Positions 52,985-62,306 of a DNA stretch of 64,000 nucleotides are shown here, piece after piece; positions within the stretch are counted from its first letter, which is position 1; the number at the start of each line of letters is the position of its first letter. Both the position numbers and the translations under genes were made by a program. The DNA comes from Gordonia jinghuaiqii (GTDB lineage: Bacteria; Actinomycetota; Actinomycetes; Mycobacteriales; Mycobacteriaceae), in the NCBI RefSeq assembly GCF_014041935.1, contig NZ_CP059491.1, positions 2,170,001-2,234,000 on the forward strand, in the 5' to 3' direction. The notes below the pieces were generated by a model. The model saw nothing but the letters and a program-made list of their open reading frames with translations, did no database searches and was not told the DNA's origin.

Positions 52985-55294
52985 TCAGGCGGGTTCGAAT
53001 CGGATGACGACGGCCTTGGACACCGGAGTGTTGGATTCCCTGGCCACCGACCCGAGCGGGACCAGCGGATTGGTCTCCGGGTAGTACGCCGCCGCGTTTC
53101 CGCGCGGGGTGTCGTAGGGCACCACCTCGAAACCCCGCACCCGACGTTCCTCGAGACCGCCCGCTCCCTCGAACTCCGATACGACGTCGACGAGCTGCCC
53201 GGCACGAAGGCCGAGATCGGTGATGTCGTCGGGGTTGATCAGCACGACATTCCGGTTGCCGGAGATCCCGCGGTAGCGGTCGTCGTGCCCGTAGACGGTG
53301 GTGTTGTACTGGTCATGGCTGCGCAGCGTCTGCAGGATGAGCCTGCCCTCCGGGATGCGCACCCAATCCAGCTCGTGCACAGCGAAGTTGGCCTTCCCGT
53401 TCGGTGTGCCGAAGGTGCGGGCATCGCGCGGAGGATGCGGCAGGACGAAGCCGTCGCTGCGCCGGACCCGGATGTTGAAGTCGTCGAACCCGGGAATCAC
53501 CCGCTCGATGCGCTCCCGGATCCTGTCGTAGTCGGCCTTGAGTTCCTGCCACGGAACGGGATGGTCGTCGCCGAGGACGCGGGTGGCCAGATCGCAGACG
53601 ATGGCGACCTCGCTACGCAACTCTGGCGACACCGGTGGCAGCGATCCGCGCGAGAGGTGCACGACCGACATCGAGTCCTCCACCGAAACCCGTTGCGGCA
53701 CTCCGTTGATGACATCGCGATCGGTGCGGCCCAAGGTGGGGAGGATCAGTGCGCCGTGGCCGGTGACGAGGTGCGACTCGTTGAGCTTCGTCGACACGTG
53801 CACGGTCAGCGCGCAGCGTCGCAGTGCGGCCGCGGTGGCCTCGGTGTCGGGCGAGGCGGACACGAAGTTGCCGCCCATGCCGATGAAGACCCGTACCCGG
53901 CCGGCGGCCATCGCGTTGATCGCCGCGACGGTGTCGTGGCCGTGCTTGCGGGGGCTGACGATGCCGAACTCGGCATCCTGTGCGGCCAGGAACGATTCGG
54001 GCATCTTCTCGTAGATGCCCATGGTGCGGTCGCCCTGCACGTTGGAATGTCCGCGGACGGGGCACAGTCCGGCGCCGACCTTGCCGATCATGCCGCGCAG
54101 GAACAACACGTTGGTGCCCTCGGCGATGGTGGCGACGCCGTGTCGGTGCTGGGTGAGTCCCATCGCCCAGCAGAGCACGATCCGCTGTGACGTCCGCACG
54201 GCCTCGGCGAGGTCTTCGATCTGGGCACGGGACAGGCCGGTGATGCCGGCGATGTCGTCGATGTCGACGTCGGCCAGCAGCGCGAGGTAGTCCTCGACCC
54301 CGGCGCACGACTCGTCGAGGAACTCCTGGTCGAACACCGTGCCGGGTGCGGCGCGCTCGGCGTCGAGCAGCAGGCGCGCGACGCCACGGAACAACGCCAT
54401 GTCGGAACCGAGCTTCACCTGGAGGAAGTCGTCGGCGAGCTTGGTGCCCTGGCCGACGACCCCGCCGATCTTCTGCGGATCCTTGAATCGCATGAGCCCG
54501 GCCTCGGGCAGCGGATTGATCGCGATGATCCGTGCGCCGTTGCGCTTGGCCTTCTCCAGCGTGCCCAGCATGCGCGGGTGATTGGTGCCCGGGTTCTGAC
54601 CGGCGATGAGGATGAGGTCGGCGGCCTCGAGGTCCCCGACGGTCACCGACCCCTTGCCGATGCCGATCGACGCGCCGAGTGCGGCACCCGAGGATTCGTG
54701 GCACATGTTGGAGCAGTCGGGCAGGTTGTTGGTGCCGAGGCTGCGGGCGAACAGCTGGTAGACGAAGGCGGCTTCGTTGCTGGTGCGGCCCGAGGTGTAG
54801 AAGACGGCCTCGTCTGGGGAGTCCATCGCGGCCAACTCGTCGGCGATGAGCGCGTTGGCCTGGTCCCAGCTGACGGGACGGTAGTGGGTGTCACCGGGGG
54901 CGAGGTACATCGGATGAGCCAGGCGGCCCTGCTGGGAGAGCCAGTAGCCGCTGCGCGTGCGCAGGTCCTCCACGCTGTGCGCGCCGAAGAACTCCGGTGT
55001 GACGGCACGTCTGGTCGCTTCTTCGGCGACGGCCTTGGCGCCGTTCTCGCAGAACTCCGCGTGCTTGCGGTGGCCGGGGGTCTCCGGCCAGGCGCACCCG
55101 GGACAGTCGAAACCGTCGCGCTGGTTGAGTTTGATCAGCGTCTGCGCGGTGCGGACCGGCCCCATCTGCTCGAGGCCCCGCTTGAGTGCGACCGCGACGG
55201 CCGGGACTCCCGCGGCATAGGACTTCACATGCTTGATCCGGACGTCGCGGGGTTCGTCGACGGGATGGGGATCGCCGTCGTGAGTGTTGCTCAT
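52985..55294 (-). CDS. FdhF/YdeP-family molybdopterin oxidoreductase
   Basis: 769-residue MopB-superfamily protein. The N-terminal metal motif is C64-x2-C67-x14-C82 (FDCPGCAWPE and FCENGAKAV); a fourth cluster Cys is not obvious, as in other YdeP-type proteins. The Mo-pocket segment is DCSNMCHESSGAALG. AGQNPGTNHPRMLGTL and the C-terminal domain SHDQYNTTVYGHDDRYRG follow. Start at 55294 (MSNTHDGDPH) with AGGGA upstream. The reaction is not proven: related proteins are annotated as formate dehydrogenase-like, and YdeP is linked to acid resistance in E. coli. It is divergent from mobA, with 49 bp between starts. No fdhD is in the window. Confidence 0.88.
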   Translation of the reverse strand: MSNTHDGDPHPVDEPRDVRIKHVKSYAAGVPAVAVALKRGLEQMGPVRTAQTLIKLNQRDGFDCPGCAWPETPGHRKHAEFCENGAKAVAEEATRRAVTPEFFGAHSVEDLRTRSGYWLSQQGRLAHPMYLAPGDTHYRPVSWDQANALIADELAAMDSPDEAVFYTSGRTSNEAAFVYQLFARSLGTNNLPDCSNMCHESSGAALGASIGIGKGSVTVGDLEAADLILIAGQNPGTNHPRMLGTLEKAKRNGARIIAINPLPEAGLMRFKDPQKIGGVVGQGTKLADDFLQVKLGSDMALFRGVARLLLDAERAAPGTVFDQEFLDESCAGVEDYLALLADVDIDDIAGITGLSRAQIEDLAEAVRTSQRIVLCWAMGLTQHRHGVATIAEGTNVLFLRGMIGKVGAGLCPVRGHSNVQGDRTMGIYEKMPESFLAAQDAEFGIVSPRKHGHDTVAAINAMAAGRVRVFIGMGGNFVSASPDTEATAAALRRCALTVHVSTKLNESHLVTGHGALILPTLGRTDRDVINGVPQRVSVEDSMSVVHLSRGSLPPVSPELRSEVAIVCDLATRVLGDDHPVPWQELKADYDRIRERIERVIPGFDDFNIRVRRSDGFVLPHPPRDARTFGTPNGKANFAVHELDWVRIPEGRLILQTLRSHDQYNTTVYGHDDRYRGISGNRNVVLINPDDITDLGLRAGQLVDVVSEFEGAGGLEERRVRGFEVVPYDTPRGNAAAYYPETNPLVPLGSVARESNTPVSKAVVIRFEPA

Positions 55295-55343
55295 GATCCC
55301 TATCTTGCCCCGTAACCGTGTCCCATCGCACACACTGGTGACC

Positions 55344-56006
55344 ATGACGGATCACACACAGAACGACTCTCGGGGACCGGACCGGCCGATGCTCGCGGGC
55401 ATCGTGCTGGCCGGCGGACGCTCGCGGCGCATGGGGAGCGACAAGGCCGCCCTCGATTGGGAGGGTGAACCCATGCTCGCCCGCGTCGTGCGCGTGGTGG
55501 CGCAGCGGTGTGACCCCGTGTTCGTGGTTGCCGGGGAGACCTCGGCCGCCTTCCGCGGCATCGACGACATCAGGAACCGGGCGGCGCCGGGCATCGACTC
55601 GTCGAAGGTGCACTGGGTGACCGACGAGCAGGAGGGGGCGGGTCCGCTCGGCGGCCTCGTCGCGGGGCTGGCGGCCGCGGCCGCCGCCGGCGCAGAACTC
55701 GCCTTCGTGTGCGCGACCGACATGCCGCTGATCGCACCGGAACTGATCGACGAACTGTGTCTGGGCCTGACCGGCTCCACCCAGGCGGTCATCGCCCGAG
55801 ATGCGCAACGCGACCACCCCATGGCCGGGGTGTACCGGACCGACGCGGGGCCGGTCATCGCCGAGGTCGTCGCCGCAGGCGAGCGACGGATGCTCGGTGC
55901 CATCGATGCGCTGAACACCCATCGCGTCGGCGTCTCCGAGCCCGACTGGCTCGTCAACGTCAACGCTCCCGAGGATCTGCACAGGCTTCGCGCGTCGGCG
56001 AGTTAG
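55344..56006 (+). CDS. mobA: Molybdenum cofactor guanylyltransferase
   Basis: 220-residue nucleotidyltransferase that attaches GMP to Mo-molybdopterin, giving the bis-MGD cofactor used by the MopB enzymes. [14 protein letters not shown] (22-35) is the GTP-binding signature; [10 protein letters not shown] and [13 protein letters not shown] contain the metal-binding Asp; DHPMAGVYR follows. ATG at 55344; a GTG 6 nt upstream is in frame. The divergent FdhF/YdeP gene and the MopB protein at 25.5 kb are plausible clients. In M. tuberculosis mobA (Rv2453c) lies in the same clpX-to-valS interval. Confidence 0.93.
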   Translation: MTDHTQNDSRGPDRPMLAGIVLAGGRSRRMGSDKAALDWEGEPMLARVVRVVAQRCDPVFVVAGETSAAFRGIDDIRNRAAPGIDSSKVHWVTDEQEGAGPLGGLVAGLAAAAAAGAELAFVCATDMPLIAPELIDELCLGLTGSTQAVIARDAQRDHPMAGVYRTDAGPVIAEVVAAGERRMLGAIDALNTHRVGVSEPDWLVNVNAPEDLHRLRASAS

Positions 56007-56037
56007 GACGCCGCGTACTCGTCGAACGGCACTGCCA

Positions 56038-56091
56038 CGGCTCCCGCCGGCTCGCTTCCCACCTGCTTCTGGGTCGGATCGGCGGGAGCCG
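56038..56091 (+). promoter_or_regulatory. Large inverted repeat between mobA and valS
   Basis: CGGCTCCCGCCG (56038-56049) pairs perfectly with CGGCGGGAGCCG (56080-56091) over a 30-nt loop. It may terminate mobA or structure the valS leader. No T-box consensus is visible in the 155-bp gap. Confidence 0.45.
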
Positions 56092-56161
56092 AACAGGTCC
56101 GCGGGAACGGTGGGAGAGTCCCGGGCGAGACCAGGCCCGGCGGACAAATAGAATAGCGGCT

Positions 56162-58837
56162 GTGACTGCACCCGACCCGACATCTGTGACGCCCGAGACT
56201 GCGATCCCCGAGACCGGGCTGCCCAAGTCCTGGGACCCTGCCGAGCACGAGGCGTCGCTCTATCAGGGCTGGGTGGATGCGGGCTACTTCACCGCCGACG
56301 CGTCGAGCGAGAAGCCGCCGTTCTCCATCGTGATCCCGCCGCCCAACGTCAACGGGTCCCTGCACATGGGGCACGCATATGAACACGTGCTGATGGACGC
56401 CCTGTCGCGTCGCCGTCGCATGCAGGGCTACGAGGTGTTGTGGCTGCCCGGCATGGACCACGCGGCGATCGCGATGCAGACGATGGTCGAGCGCAAGCTG
56501 GCCGCCGAGGGCAAGACCCGTGACGATCTGGGACGCGAGGCGTTCATCGAGCGGGTGTGGGCGGAGAAGGCCGAGATCGGCGGCAACATCGGCGAGCAGA
56601 TGCGACGGCTCGGCGACAGCGTCGACTGGTCACGCGAGCGGTTCACCATGGACGAGGGTCTGTCGCGTGCGGTGCACACCGTCTTCAAGAAGATGTTCGA
56701 CGACGGACTGATCTATCAGGCCGAGCGTCTGGTGAACTGGTCGCCCGTTCTGAAGACCGCGGTCAGCGACATCGAGGTCAGCTACGCCGACGTCGAGGGT
56801 GAGCTGGTGAGCTTCCGCTACGGCTCGCTCGACGACTCCGAACCCCACATCGTCGTGGCCACAACGCGTCTGGAGACGATGCTCGGCGACACCGCGATCG
56901 CGGTGCACCCCGAGGACGAGCGGTATGCGAGCCTGGTCGGCACCGAGCTGCCGCACCCGTTCCTCGACCGCACCATCCCCGTCATCGCCGACGACTACGT
57001 CGATCCCGAGTTCGGCAGCGGCGCAGTCAAGATCACCCCCGCCCACGACCCCAACGACTTCGCCCTGGGGCAGCGGCACAACCTGCCGATGCCGACGATC
57101 ATGGACGCCTCGGCCCGGATCGCCGACACCGGAACGCAATTCGACGGCATGGACCGGTTCGAGGCGCGCGTCAAGGTGCGTGAGGCGCTGGCCGAGCAGG
57201 GACGCATCGTCAAGGAGGTGCGCCCCTACCTGCACAGCGTCGGACACTCCGAGCGCACCGGTGAGCCGATCGAGCCGCGCCTGTCGATGCAGTGGTGGGT
57301 CGACGTCTCCTCGTTGGCGCAGGCCGCCGGTGACGCCGTGCGTGACGGGTCGACGGTGATCCACCCGAAGTCGATGGAGCCGCGCTGGTTCGCCTGGGTC
57401 GATGACATGCACGACTGGTGCATCTCGCGTCAGCTCTGGTGGGGCCATCGCATCCCGATCTGGTACGGCCCCGACGGCGAGGTCGTGTGCCTCGGACCCG
57501 ACGAGCAGGCACCGCAGGGATACGTCCAGGAGACCGATGTCCTCGACACCTGGTTCTCCTCGGGACTGTGGCCGTTCTCCACCATGGGCTGGCCGGACAA
57601 GACCGACGACCTCGAGAAGTTCTATCCCACTTCGGTTCTCGTCACCGGCTACGACATCCTGTTCTTCTGGGTGGCGCGCATGATGATGTTCGGCACCTAC
57701 GTCGGCAAAGATCTGGGACCGGGCAACGAGATCCCCTTCCACAACCTCTTCCTGCACGGCCTGGTCCGCGACGAGCACGGCCGCAAGATGTCGAAGTCCA
57801 AGGGCAACGGCATCGATCCGCTCGACTGGGTGGAGCGCTTCGGCGCAGATGCCCTGCGGTTCACCCTGGCCCGCGGCGCGAACCCCGGCTCGGACATCTC
57901 GGTGGGCGAGGATCACGCGCAGTCCTCGCGCAACTTCGCGACCAAGCTGTACAACGCCACGAAGTTCGCACTCATGAACGGCGCCAAGGTCGGCGAACTG
58001 CCCGACCCCGAGACGCTGACCGATGCCGACCGCTGGATCCTCGGGCGCCTGGACGAGGTGCTCAACGAGGTCGACGCCGGCTTCGAGTCCTACGAGTTCT
58101 CCAAGGCCTGCGAGTCGCTCTATCACTTCGCGTGGGACGAGGTCTGTGACTGGTACCTCGAGCTCGCCAAGGTGCAGTTCGCCGAGAACGACGCGACGCG
58201 TTCGGAGTCGACGGCGATCGTGCTGGGCGCGGTGCTCGAACCGCTGCTTCGCGCGTTGTCGCCGGTGATGCCGTTCGTCACCGAGGTCCTCTGGAAGACG
58301 CTCACCGGCCGCGAGTCCCTGGTCGTCGCCGCATGGCCGAGGCCGTCCGGACGGGACTGGTCGTCGGACTCGGCCGCACGCGTGGAAGATCTGCAACGTC
58401 TGATCACCGAGGTGCGCCGGTTCCGCAGCGATCAGGGGCTCCGTCCCGGACAGCGCGTCGCGGTGCAGTTCGACGGACTGAACGAGGCCGGTCTCGAACC
58501 GCTGCTGCCGTATGTGGCCTCCCTCGCCCGACTCGATCCGGCCGGCCCCGGCTTCGGCGCGACGGCGACCATCGAGGTCCGCCTCAGCGTCGCCACTGTC
58601 GTGGTCGCCATCGACACCTCGGGGACCGTGGACGTGGAGGCCGAACGCAAGCGCCTCACCAAGGACCTGTCCGTCGCGGAGAAGGAGCTGACGACCACGT
58701 CGGCCAAACTGGGCAACGAGCAGTTCCTGTCCAAGGCGCCCGACCACGTCGTCGCGAAAATCCGTGACCGCCAACGGATAGCGACGGAAGAGGTCGAGCG
58801 GTTGACCGCGAAACTGTCGAGTCTGGCCGGCGCGTGA
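56162..58837 (+). CDS. valS: Valyl-tRNA synthetase
   Basis: 891-residue class I aminoacyl-tRNA synthetase. The HIGH-type motif is HMGHAYEH near residue 67 and KMSKSKGNG is near 541. The editing (CP1) domain (about 190-340) hydrolyses mischarged Thr-tRNA. The C-terminal coiled coil (about 815-891: [19 protein letters not shown]) is the ValRS tRNA-binding arm. GTG start at 56162 ([17 protein letters not shown]) fits the family; the frame is open upstream into the mobA region only as shadow. The stop overlaps the folC start by 4 nt (GTGA). Confidence 0.96.
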   Translation: MTAPDPTSVTPETAIPETGLPKSWDPAEHEASLYQGWVDAGYFTADASSEKPPFSIVIPPPNVNGSLHMGHAYEHVLMDALSRRRRMQGYEVLWLPGMDHAAIAMQTMVERKLAAEGKTRDDLGREAFIERVWAEKAEIGGNIGEQMRRLGDSVDWSRERFTMDEGLSRAVHTVFKKMFDDGLIYQAERLVNWSPVLKTAVSDIEVSYADVEGELVSFRYGSLDDSEPHIVVATTRLETMLGDTAIAVHPEDERYASLVGTELPHPFLDRTIPVIADDYVDPEFGSGAVKITPAHDPNDFALGQRHNLPMPTIMDASARIADTGTQFDGMDRFEARVKVREALAEQGRIVKEVRPYLHSVGHSERTGEPIEPRLSMQWWVDVSSLAQAAGDAVRDGSTVIHPKSMEPRWFAWVDDMHDWCISRQLWWGHRIPIWYGPDGEVVCLGPDEQAPQGYVQETDVLDTWFSSGLWPFSTMGWPDKTDDLEKFYPTSVLVTGYDILFFWVARMMMFGTYVGKDLGPGNEIPFHNLFLHGLVRDEHGRKMSKSKGNGIDPLDWVERFGADALRFTLARGANPGSDISVGEDHAQSSRNFATKLYNATKFALMNGAKVGELPDPETLTDADRWILGRLDEVLNEVDAGFESYEFSKACESLYHFAWDEVCDWYLELAKVQFAENDATRSESTAIVLGAVLEPLLRALSPVMPFVTEVLWKTLTGRESLVVAAWPRPSGRDWSSDSAARVEDLQRLITEVRRFRSDQGLRPGQRVAVQFDGLNEAGLEPLLPYVASLARLDPAGPGFGATATIEVRLSVATVVVAIDTSGTVDVEAERKRLTKDLSVAEKELTTTSAKLGNEQFLSKAPDHVVAKIRDRQRIATEEVERLTAKLSSLAGA

Positions 58838-60372
58838 GCGACGAGAACGGCTTCCCCGAGGAGGACCCCGCCGTCCTGGGCATGGATGCCTCGGGCGACC
58901 CGCTGGAGCTGTCGGCGCTGCTCGACGACGAGGAGCGGGCCGCCGACGCCGAGAGCGAGATCGCGCCGCTGCGGGTGACCGACAGCGCCGACGACCTGGC
59001 CGAGCTCGCCGACGTCGAGGCCGACCTGGACACCCGGTGGCCCGAGACCAAGATCGAGCCGTCGCTGACCCGGATCGCCGCAGTCATGGACCTGCTGGGC
59101 TCGCCGCAGCACGGCTACCCGGCGATCCACGTCGCCGGCACCAACGGCAAGACGTCGGTGACACGGATGATCGACGCCCTGATGACGGCGTTTCATCGCC
59201 GAACCGGACGGATCACGAGTCCACACCTGCAGCGTGTCACGGAACGGATCTCGTTGGACGGCAAGCCGATTCCGGCGCGCACCTATATCGACACCTATCG
59301 CGAGCTCGAGCCCTACATCACCATGGTCGACGACAGCTCGACGGCGGCCGGCGGTCCTCGGATGAGCAAGTTCGAGGTGCTGACCGCCATGGCCTACGCC
59401 GTTTTCGCCGAGGCGCCGGTGGACGTCGCGGTGGTGGAGACCGGCATGGGCGGCCGCTGGGACGCCACCAACGTCATCGACGGTGCGGTCTCGGTCATCA
59501 CGCCCATCGCGATGGATCACGCCGACTACCTCGGGGACACGCTGGCCGCGATAGCGGGGGAGAAGGCGGGCATCATCAAGCCCGGCGAATCCGATGCCCC
59601 GGGCGCGGTCGATCCGGTCACGGTGATCGCCGAGCAGACGCCCGAGGTCATGGACGTATTGCTACGTGCGGCGGTCGAGGCCGGCACGGTCGTCGCCCGG
59701 CAGGGTTCGGAATTCGCGGTGCTCGACTCGGTCATCGCGGTCGGCGGGCAGATGCTCAGGATCCAGGGGCTCGGCGGCGTCTACGACGAGGTGTTCCTGC
59801 CGCTGCACGGCGCCCACCAGGCATCGAACGCCGCGCTGGCGCTGGCCGCGGTCGAGGCATTTTTCGGCGCCGGTCCCGGTCGTCAGCTCGACATCGACAC
59901 CGTCCGTGCGGGTTTCGCCACCGTCGCCAATCCGGGTCGGCTCGAACGGTTGCGCAGTGCACCGACGGTGTTCGCCGACGCAGCGCACAATCCGCACGGT
60001 GCCGCAGCACTGGCCGACGCGCTCGCCGAGGAATTCGACTTCCGGCGTCTCATCGGCGTCGTCGGGGTGCTCGGTGACAAGGACGCGCGCGGGCTGCTCG
60101 AAGCGCTCGAGCCGGTCCTCGACGCCGTCGTCGTCACCGACAACGGATCGCCCCGTGCGCTCGATCCCGAGACTCTCGCCGAGTACGCCCGCGAGGTCTT
60201 CGGGGAGGACCGCGTCGTGGTGAAGCCGTTCCTGCCCGACGCCGTCGAGGAGGCGATCGCCCTGGCCGAGGAGGCCCACGGCGAACGAGTGTCGGGCGCG
60301 GGCGTCGTCATCACCGGCTCGGTCGTGACCGCCGGTGCCGCCCGCACCCTGTTCGGTAAGGAACCCTCATGA
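58834..60372 (+). CDS. folC: Folylpolyglutamate synthase / dihydrofolate synthase
   Basis: 512-residue Mur-ligase-family enzyme that adds glutamate to dihydropteroate and folates. The P-loop [10 protein letters not shown] is at 101-110, GRITSPHL and [14 protein letters not shown] (metal and folate binding) follow, and [19 protein letters not shown] and DAAHNPHGA lie in the later domains. The N-terminus has an extra acidic stretch of about 60 residues (EEDPAVLG to EVEAD) before the conserved [16 protein letters not shown] start overlapping valS; the stop overlaps the next gene by 4 nt (ATGA), so valS-folC-DUF4233 is one translationally coupled operon. Confidence 0.95.
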   Translation: MSDENGFPEEDPAVLGMDASGDPLELSALLDDEERAADAESEIAPLRVTDSADDLAELADVEADLDTRWPETKIEPSLTRIAAVMDLLGSPQHGYPAIHVAGTNGKTSVTRMIDALMTAFHRRTGRITSPHLQRVTERISLDGKPIPARTYIDTYRELEPYITMVDDSSTAAGGPRMSKFEVLTAMAYAVFAEAPVDVAVVETGMGGRWDATNVIDGAVSVITPIAMDHADYLGDTLAAIAGEKAGIIKPGESDAPGAVDPVTVIAEQTPEVMDVLLRAAVEAGTVVARQGSEFAVLDSVIAVGGQMLRIQGLGGVYDEVFLPLHGAHQASNAALALAAVEAFFGAGPGRQLDIDTVRAGFATVANPGRLERLRSAPTVFADAAHNPHGAAALADALAEEFDFRRLIGVVGVLGDKDARGLLEALEPVLDAVVVTDNGSPRALDPETLAEYAREVFGEDRVVVKPFLPDAVEEAIALAEEAHGERVSGAGVVITGSVVTAGAARTLFGKEPS

Positions 60373-60758
60373 CCCGGTACACCCCGCCCACGAACGATCC
60401 GTGGAAGGGCTTGCGCGGTGTCATGGCCGGCACGATGATCCTCGAGGTCATCGTGGTCATCCTGGCGTTTCCCGTCGTGTGGCGGCTCGGCGACGGACTG
60501 ACATGGCTCTCGGGCGGCTATCTCGTGGTGCTCATCGTCGCGATGATCCTCGCCTGCGGGATGCAGGGGCGCCGCAACGCGATCGCCATCGATCTCGGCC
60601 TGCAGGTCGCCCTCATCGTCGGCGGTGTCTTCCACTGGTCGATCGCCGTCGTCGGCGTCGTCTTCGGATCGGTGTGGCTCTACATCCGCTACATCAAGGC
60701 CGACGTCGAGAAGAGGGTCGAGCGGGGCCTGCTCCCGGGGCAGGAACCGATCGACTGA
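60369..60758 (+). CDS. DUF4233 membrane protein (Rv2446c type)
   Basis: 129-residue integral membrane protein with about four hydrophobic helices (TMILEVIVVILAFPVVW, SGGYLVVLIVAMILAC, IDLGLQVALIVGGVFHW, SIAVVGVVFGSVWLYI) and a basic/acidic cytosolic tail (KADVEKRVERGL). It is conserved in mycobacteria directly after folC. Function unknown. It begins inside the folC stop codon (ATGA) and is therefore coupled to it. Confidence 0.85.
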   Translation: MTRYTPPTNDPWKGLRGVMAGTMILEVIVVILAFPVVWRLGDGLTWLSGGYLVVLIVAMILACGMQGRRNAIAIDLGLQVALIVGGVFHWSIAVVGVVFGSVWLYIRYIKADVEKRVERGLLPGQEPID

Positions 60759-60961
60759 CCGCAGTAGACCTGGACATCTGACCGGGTCTCTTCTCGTTGA
60801 TGATGTCTGGCCTTTGGTGGCCTCAATACCTGTGGCCGGACCGTTACCGGCGAAGGCGGGCGGAGCCCGGAGGTTGCTGCAACAATGGCCCAAGCTGCGG
60901 GGCATTCGGGTCATTCCGCGCAGCTTCACCCATCGCTGAGACATCCAACGTGAGGACGTAC

Positions 60962-61423
60962 GTGCAGTTCCACTCTTTCCGGACGCCCGCCATCTCCGCT
61001 CGCATCGGTCGCGCGACAACCCGCGTGGCGGTGCTTGCCGGCGCGGCTCTCGCCCTGGCGGTTCCGGCCGCGGCGTCGGCGGCTCCCGCTCCCCAGCAGG
61101 CTCCGCCCGCGATCGCGAATTTCTCGGCTCCGGTCGCCGACGCACCTGTTCCGGTCGGACCGGGTGAGTTCAGCTACATCGCGACCCACTCGATCACCCA
61201 GCGTGCCGCCGGGATGAAGGCGCCGGAGGCGATCGCGTCCATGCCGGTGCCGGTTCAATACCGTCCCGCGAATCTTGCTCTGGCCCAACAGTTCGACCTC
61301 GCGCTCGCCGGTGCACTCGCATCGCCGGGAGGCTGCGTCCAGGTGGTCGTCGATCCGCGCTCGCGGACCGGGAGCCTGTTCAACTACGGCTTCTTCCCGG
61401 TGGCGGGCGAGTACTGCTCCTGA
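60962..61423 (+). CDS. Secreted protein of unknown function
   Basis: 153 residues from the GTG at 60962 (VQFHSFRTPAISARI), which has GAGGA 6 nt upstream; a GTG at 60950 is the alternative. A long signal peptide (RVAVLAGAALALAVPAAASA) ends before APAPQQAPP. The mature protein of about 105 residues has an Ala/Pro-rich lead and the strands GEFSYIATHSITQ, GCVQVVVDPRS and NYGFFPVAGEYCS, with two cysteines likely disulfide-bonded. No family recognised. It lies between DUF4233 and ndk. The 200-bp region before it is not coding by any sign I can see. Confidence 0.7.
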   Translation: MQFHSFRTPAISARIGRATTRVAVLAGAALALAVPAAASAAPAPQQAPPAIANFSAPVADAPVPVGPGEFSYIATHSITQRAAGMKAPEAIASMPVPVQYRPANLALAQQFDLALAGALASPGGCVQVVVDPRSRTGSLFNYGFFPVAGEYCS

Positions 61424-61461
61424 CCGCCTGATGGCGCCGACGAGTCGATAAGGTGTCAGTC

Positions 61462-61878
61462 GTGACTGAACGCACTCTCGTACTCATCAAGCCGGACGGC
61501 GTCGAACGCGGACTCGTCGGCGACATCATCAGCCGAATCGAGCGCAAGGGCCTGACCCTCGCGGCTCTCGAACTCAAGACCGTCAGCGACGACGTCGCCG
61601 CCGGGCACTACGCCGAGCACGAGGGCAAACCCTTCTACTCGTCGTTGCTCGAATTCATCACCTCCGGCCCGCTGGTCGCGGCCGTACTCGAAGGCCCTCG
61701 TGCGATTGCCGCTTTCCGTCAGATCGCCGGCGGCACCGATCCGGTGGAGAAGGCGGTGCCCGGAACCATCCGCGGCGATTTCGCTCTGAACACGCAGTAC
61801 AACCTGGTCCACGGGTCCGATTCTCCCGAATCGGCGGAACGTGAGATCGCTCTCTGGTTCCCCGAACTCACCAGCTGA
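61462..61878 (+). CDS. ndk: Nucleoside diphosphate kinase
   Basis: 138-residue NDP kinase that transfers the gamma-phosphate from ATP to NDPs through a phosphohistidine. [16 protein letters not shown] is the N-terminal signature; the active-site H117 is in NLVHGSDS. The start is GTG at 61462, because AAGG lies 8 nt upstream and homologues begin (M/V)TERTL; a GTG at 61453 is in frame. Length is standard for the hexameric enzyme. It precedes rne, as in M. tuberculosis (Rv2445c-Rv2444c). Confidence 0.96.
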   Translation: MTERTLVLIKPDGVERGLVGDIISRIERKGLTLAALELKTVSDDVAAGHYAEHEGKPFYSSLLEFITSGPLVAAVLEGPRAIAAFRQIAGGTDPVEKAVPGTIRGDFALNTQYNLVHGSDSPESAEREIALWFPELTS

Positions 61879-62306
61879 GCGGGGTCACACGGCTCGACGC
61901 GCGCGGTCAAACGTCCATACTTTGCGGTCATCGGAGCGCGGTATGGGATACTTGCACAGTTATCGGCGACACACTTTGTCGGCGATGACCGGATGACGCG
62001 CCCTGGTTTCGGCGCGTCGCGGTGCGGCTGGTCCGCATCGCGACGCCACGGAACCGCAGCTGACCCCACCGAGGTTCGCACTGCTGCCAGCAGGCGAGCA
62101 CTCAGGTTCGCGCCTGTGCCCGGTGGCGTGGAAGGCGTCCGGGGATGCGGTCATCGACACAGCAAGAGCGTCGTCGGTTGATTCGCACGTCGGATCATCG
62201 CGATGACGCGCAGACCACACAACACCGGCCCGACCGGGCCGGGACACAGAGCAAACCCTCGCGTGGCCGCGTCAGCCCGACGCGCCCGGGGGTTCGAGGA
62301 GACTGA
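61879..62306 (+). other. ndk-rne intergenic region, probable long rne leader
   Basis: 428 bp without a gene. A possible promoter lies near 61924-61955 (TTGCGG and GATACT, spaced about 19). A perfect hairpin GACGCGCC-N8-GGCGCGTC is at 61995-62018. RNase E mRNAs commonly have long structured leaders through which the enzyme controls its own synthesis; that role here is inference only. Confidence 0.5.

Noticed and set aside
56007..56161. T-box riboswitch in the valS leader
   Set aside because: A 12-bp inverted repeat exists, but no T-box sequence, specifier loop or antiterminator/terminator pair could be recognised.
60759..60949. Riboswitch (c-di-AMP or cobalamin type) before the secreted-protein gene
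   Set aside because: G+C-rich small hairpins are present, but none of the conserved blocks of those classes could be matched by eye.
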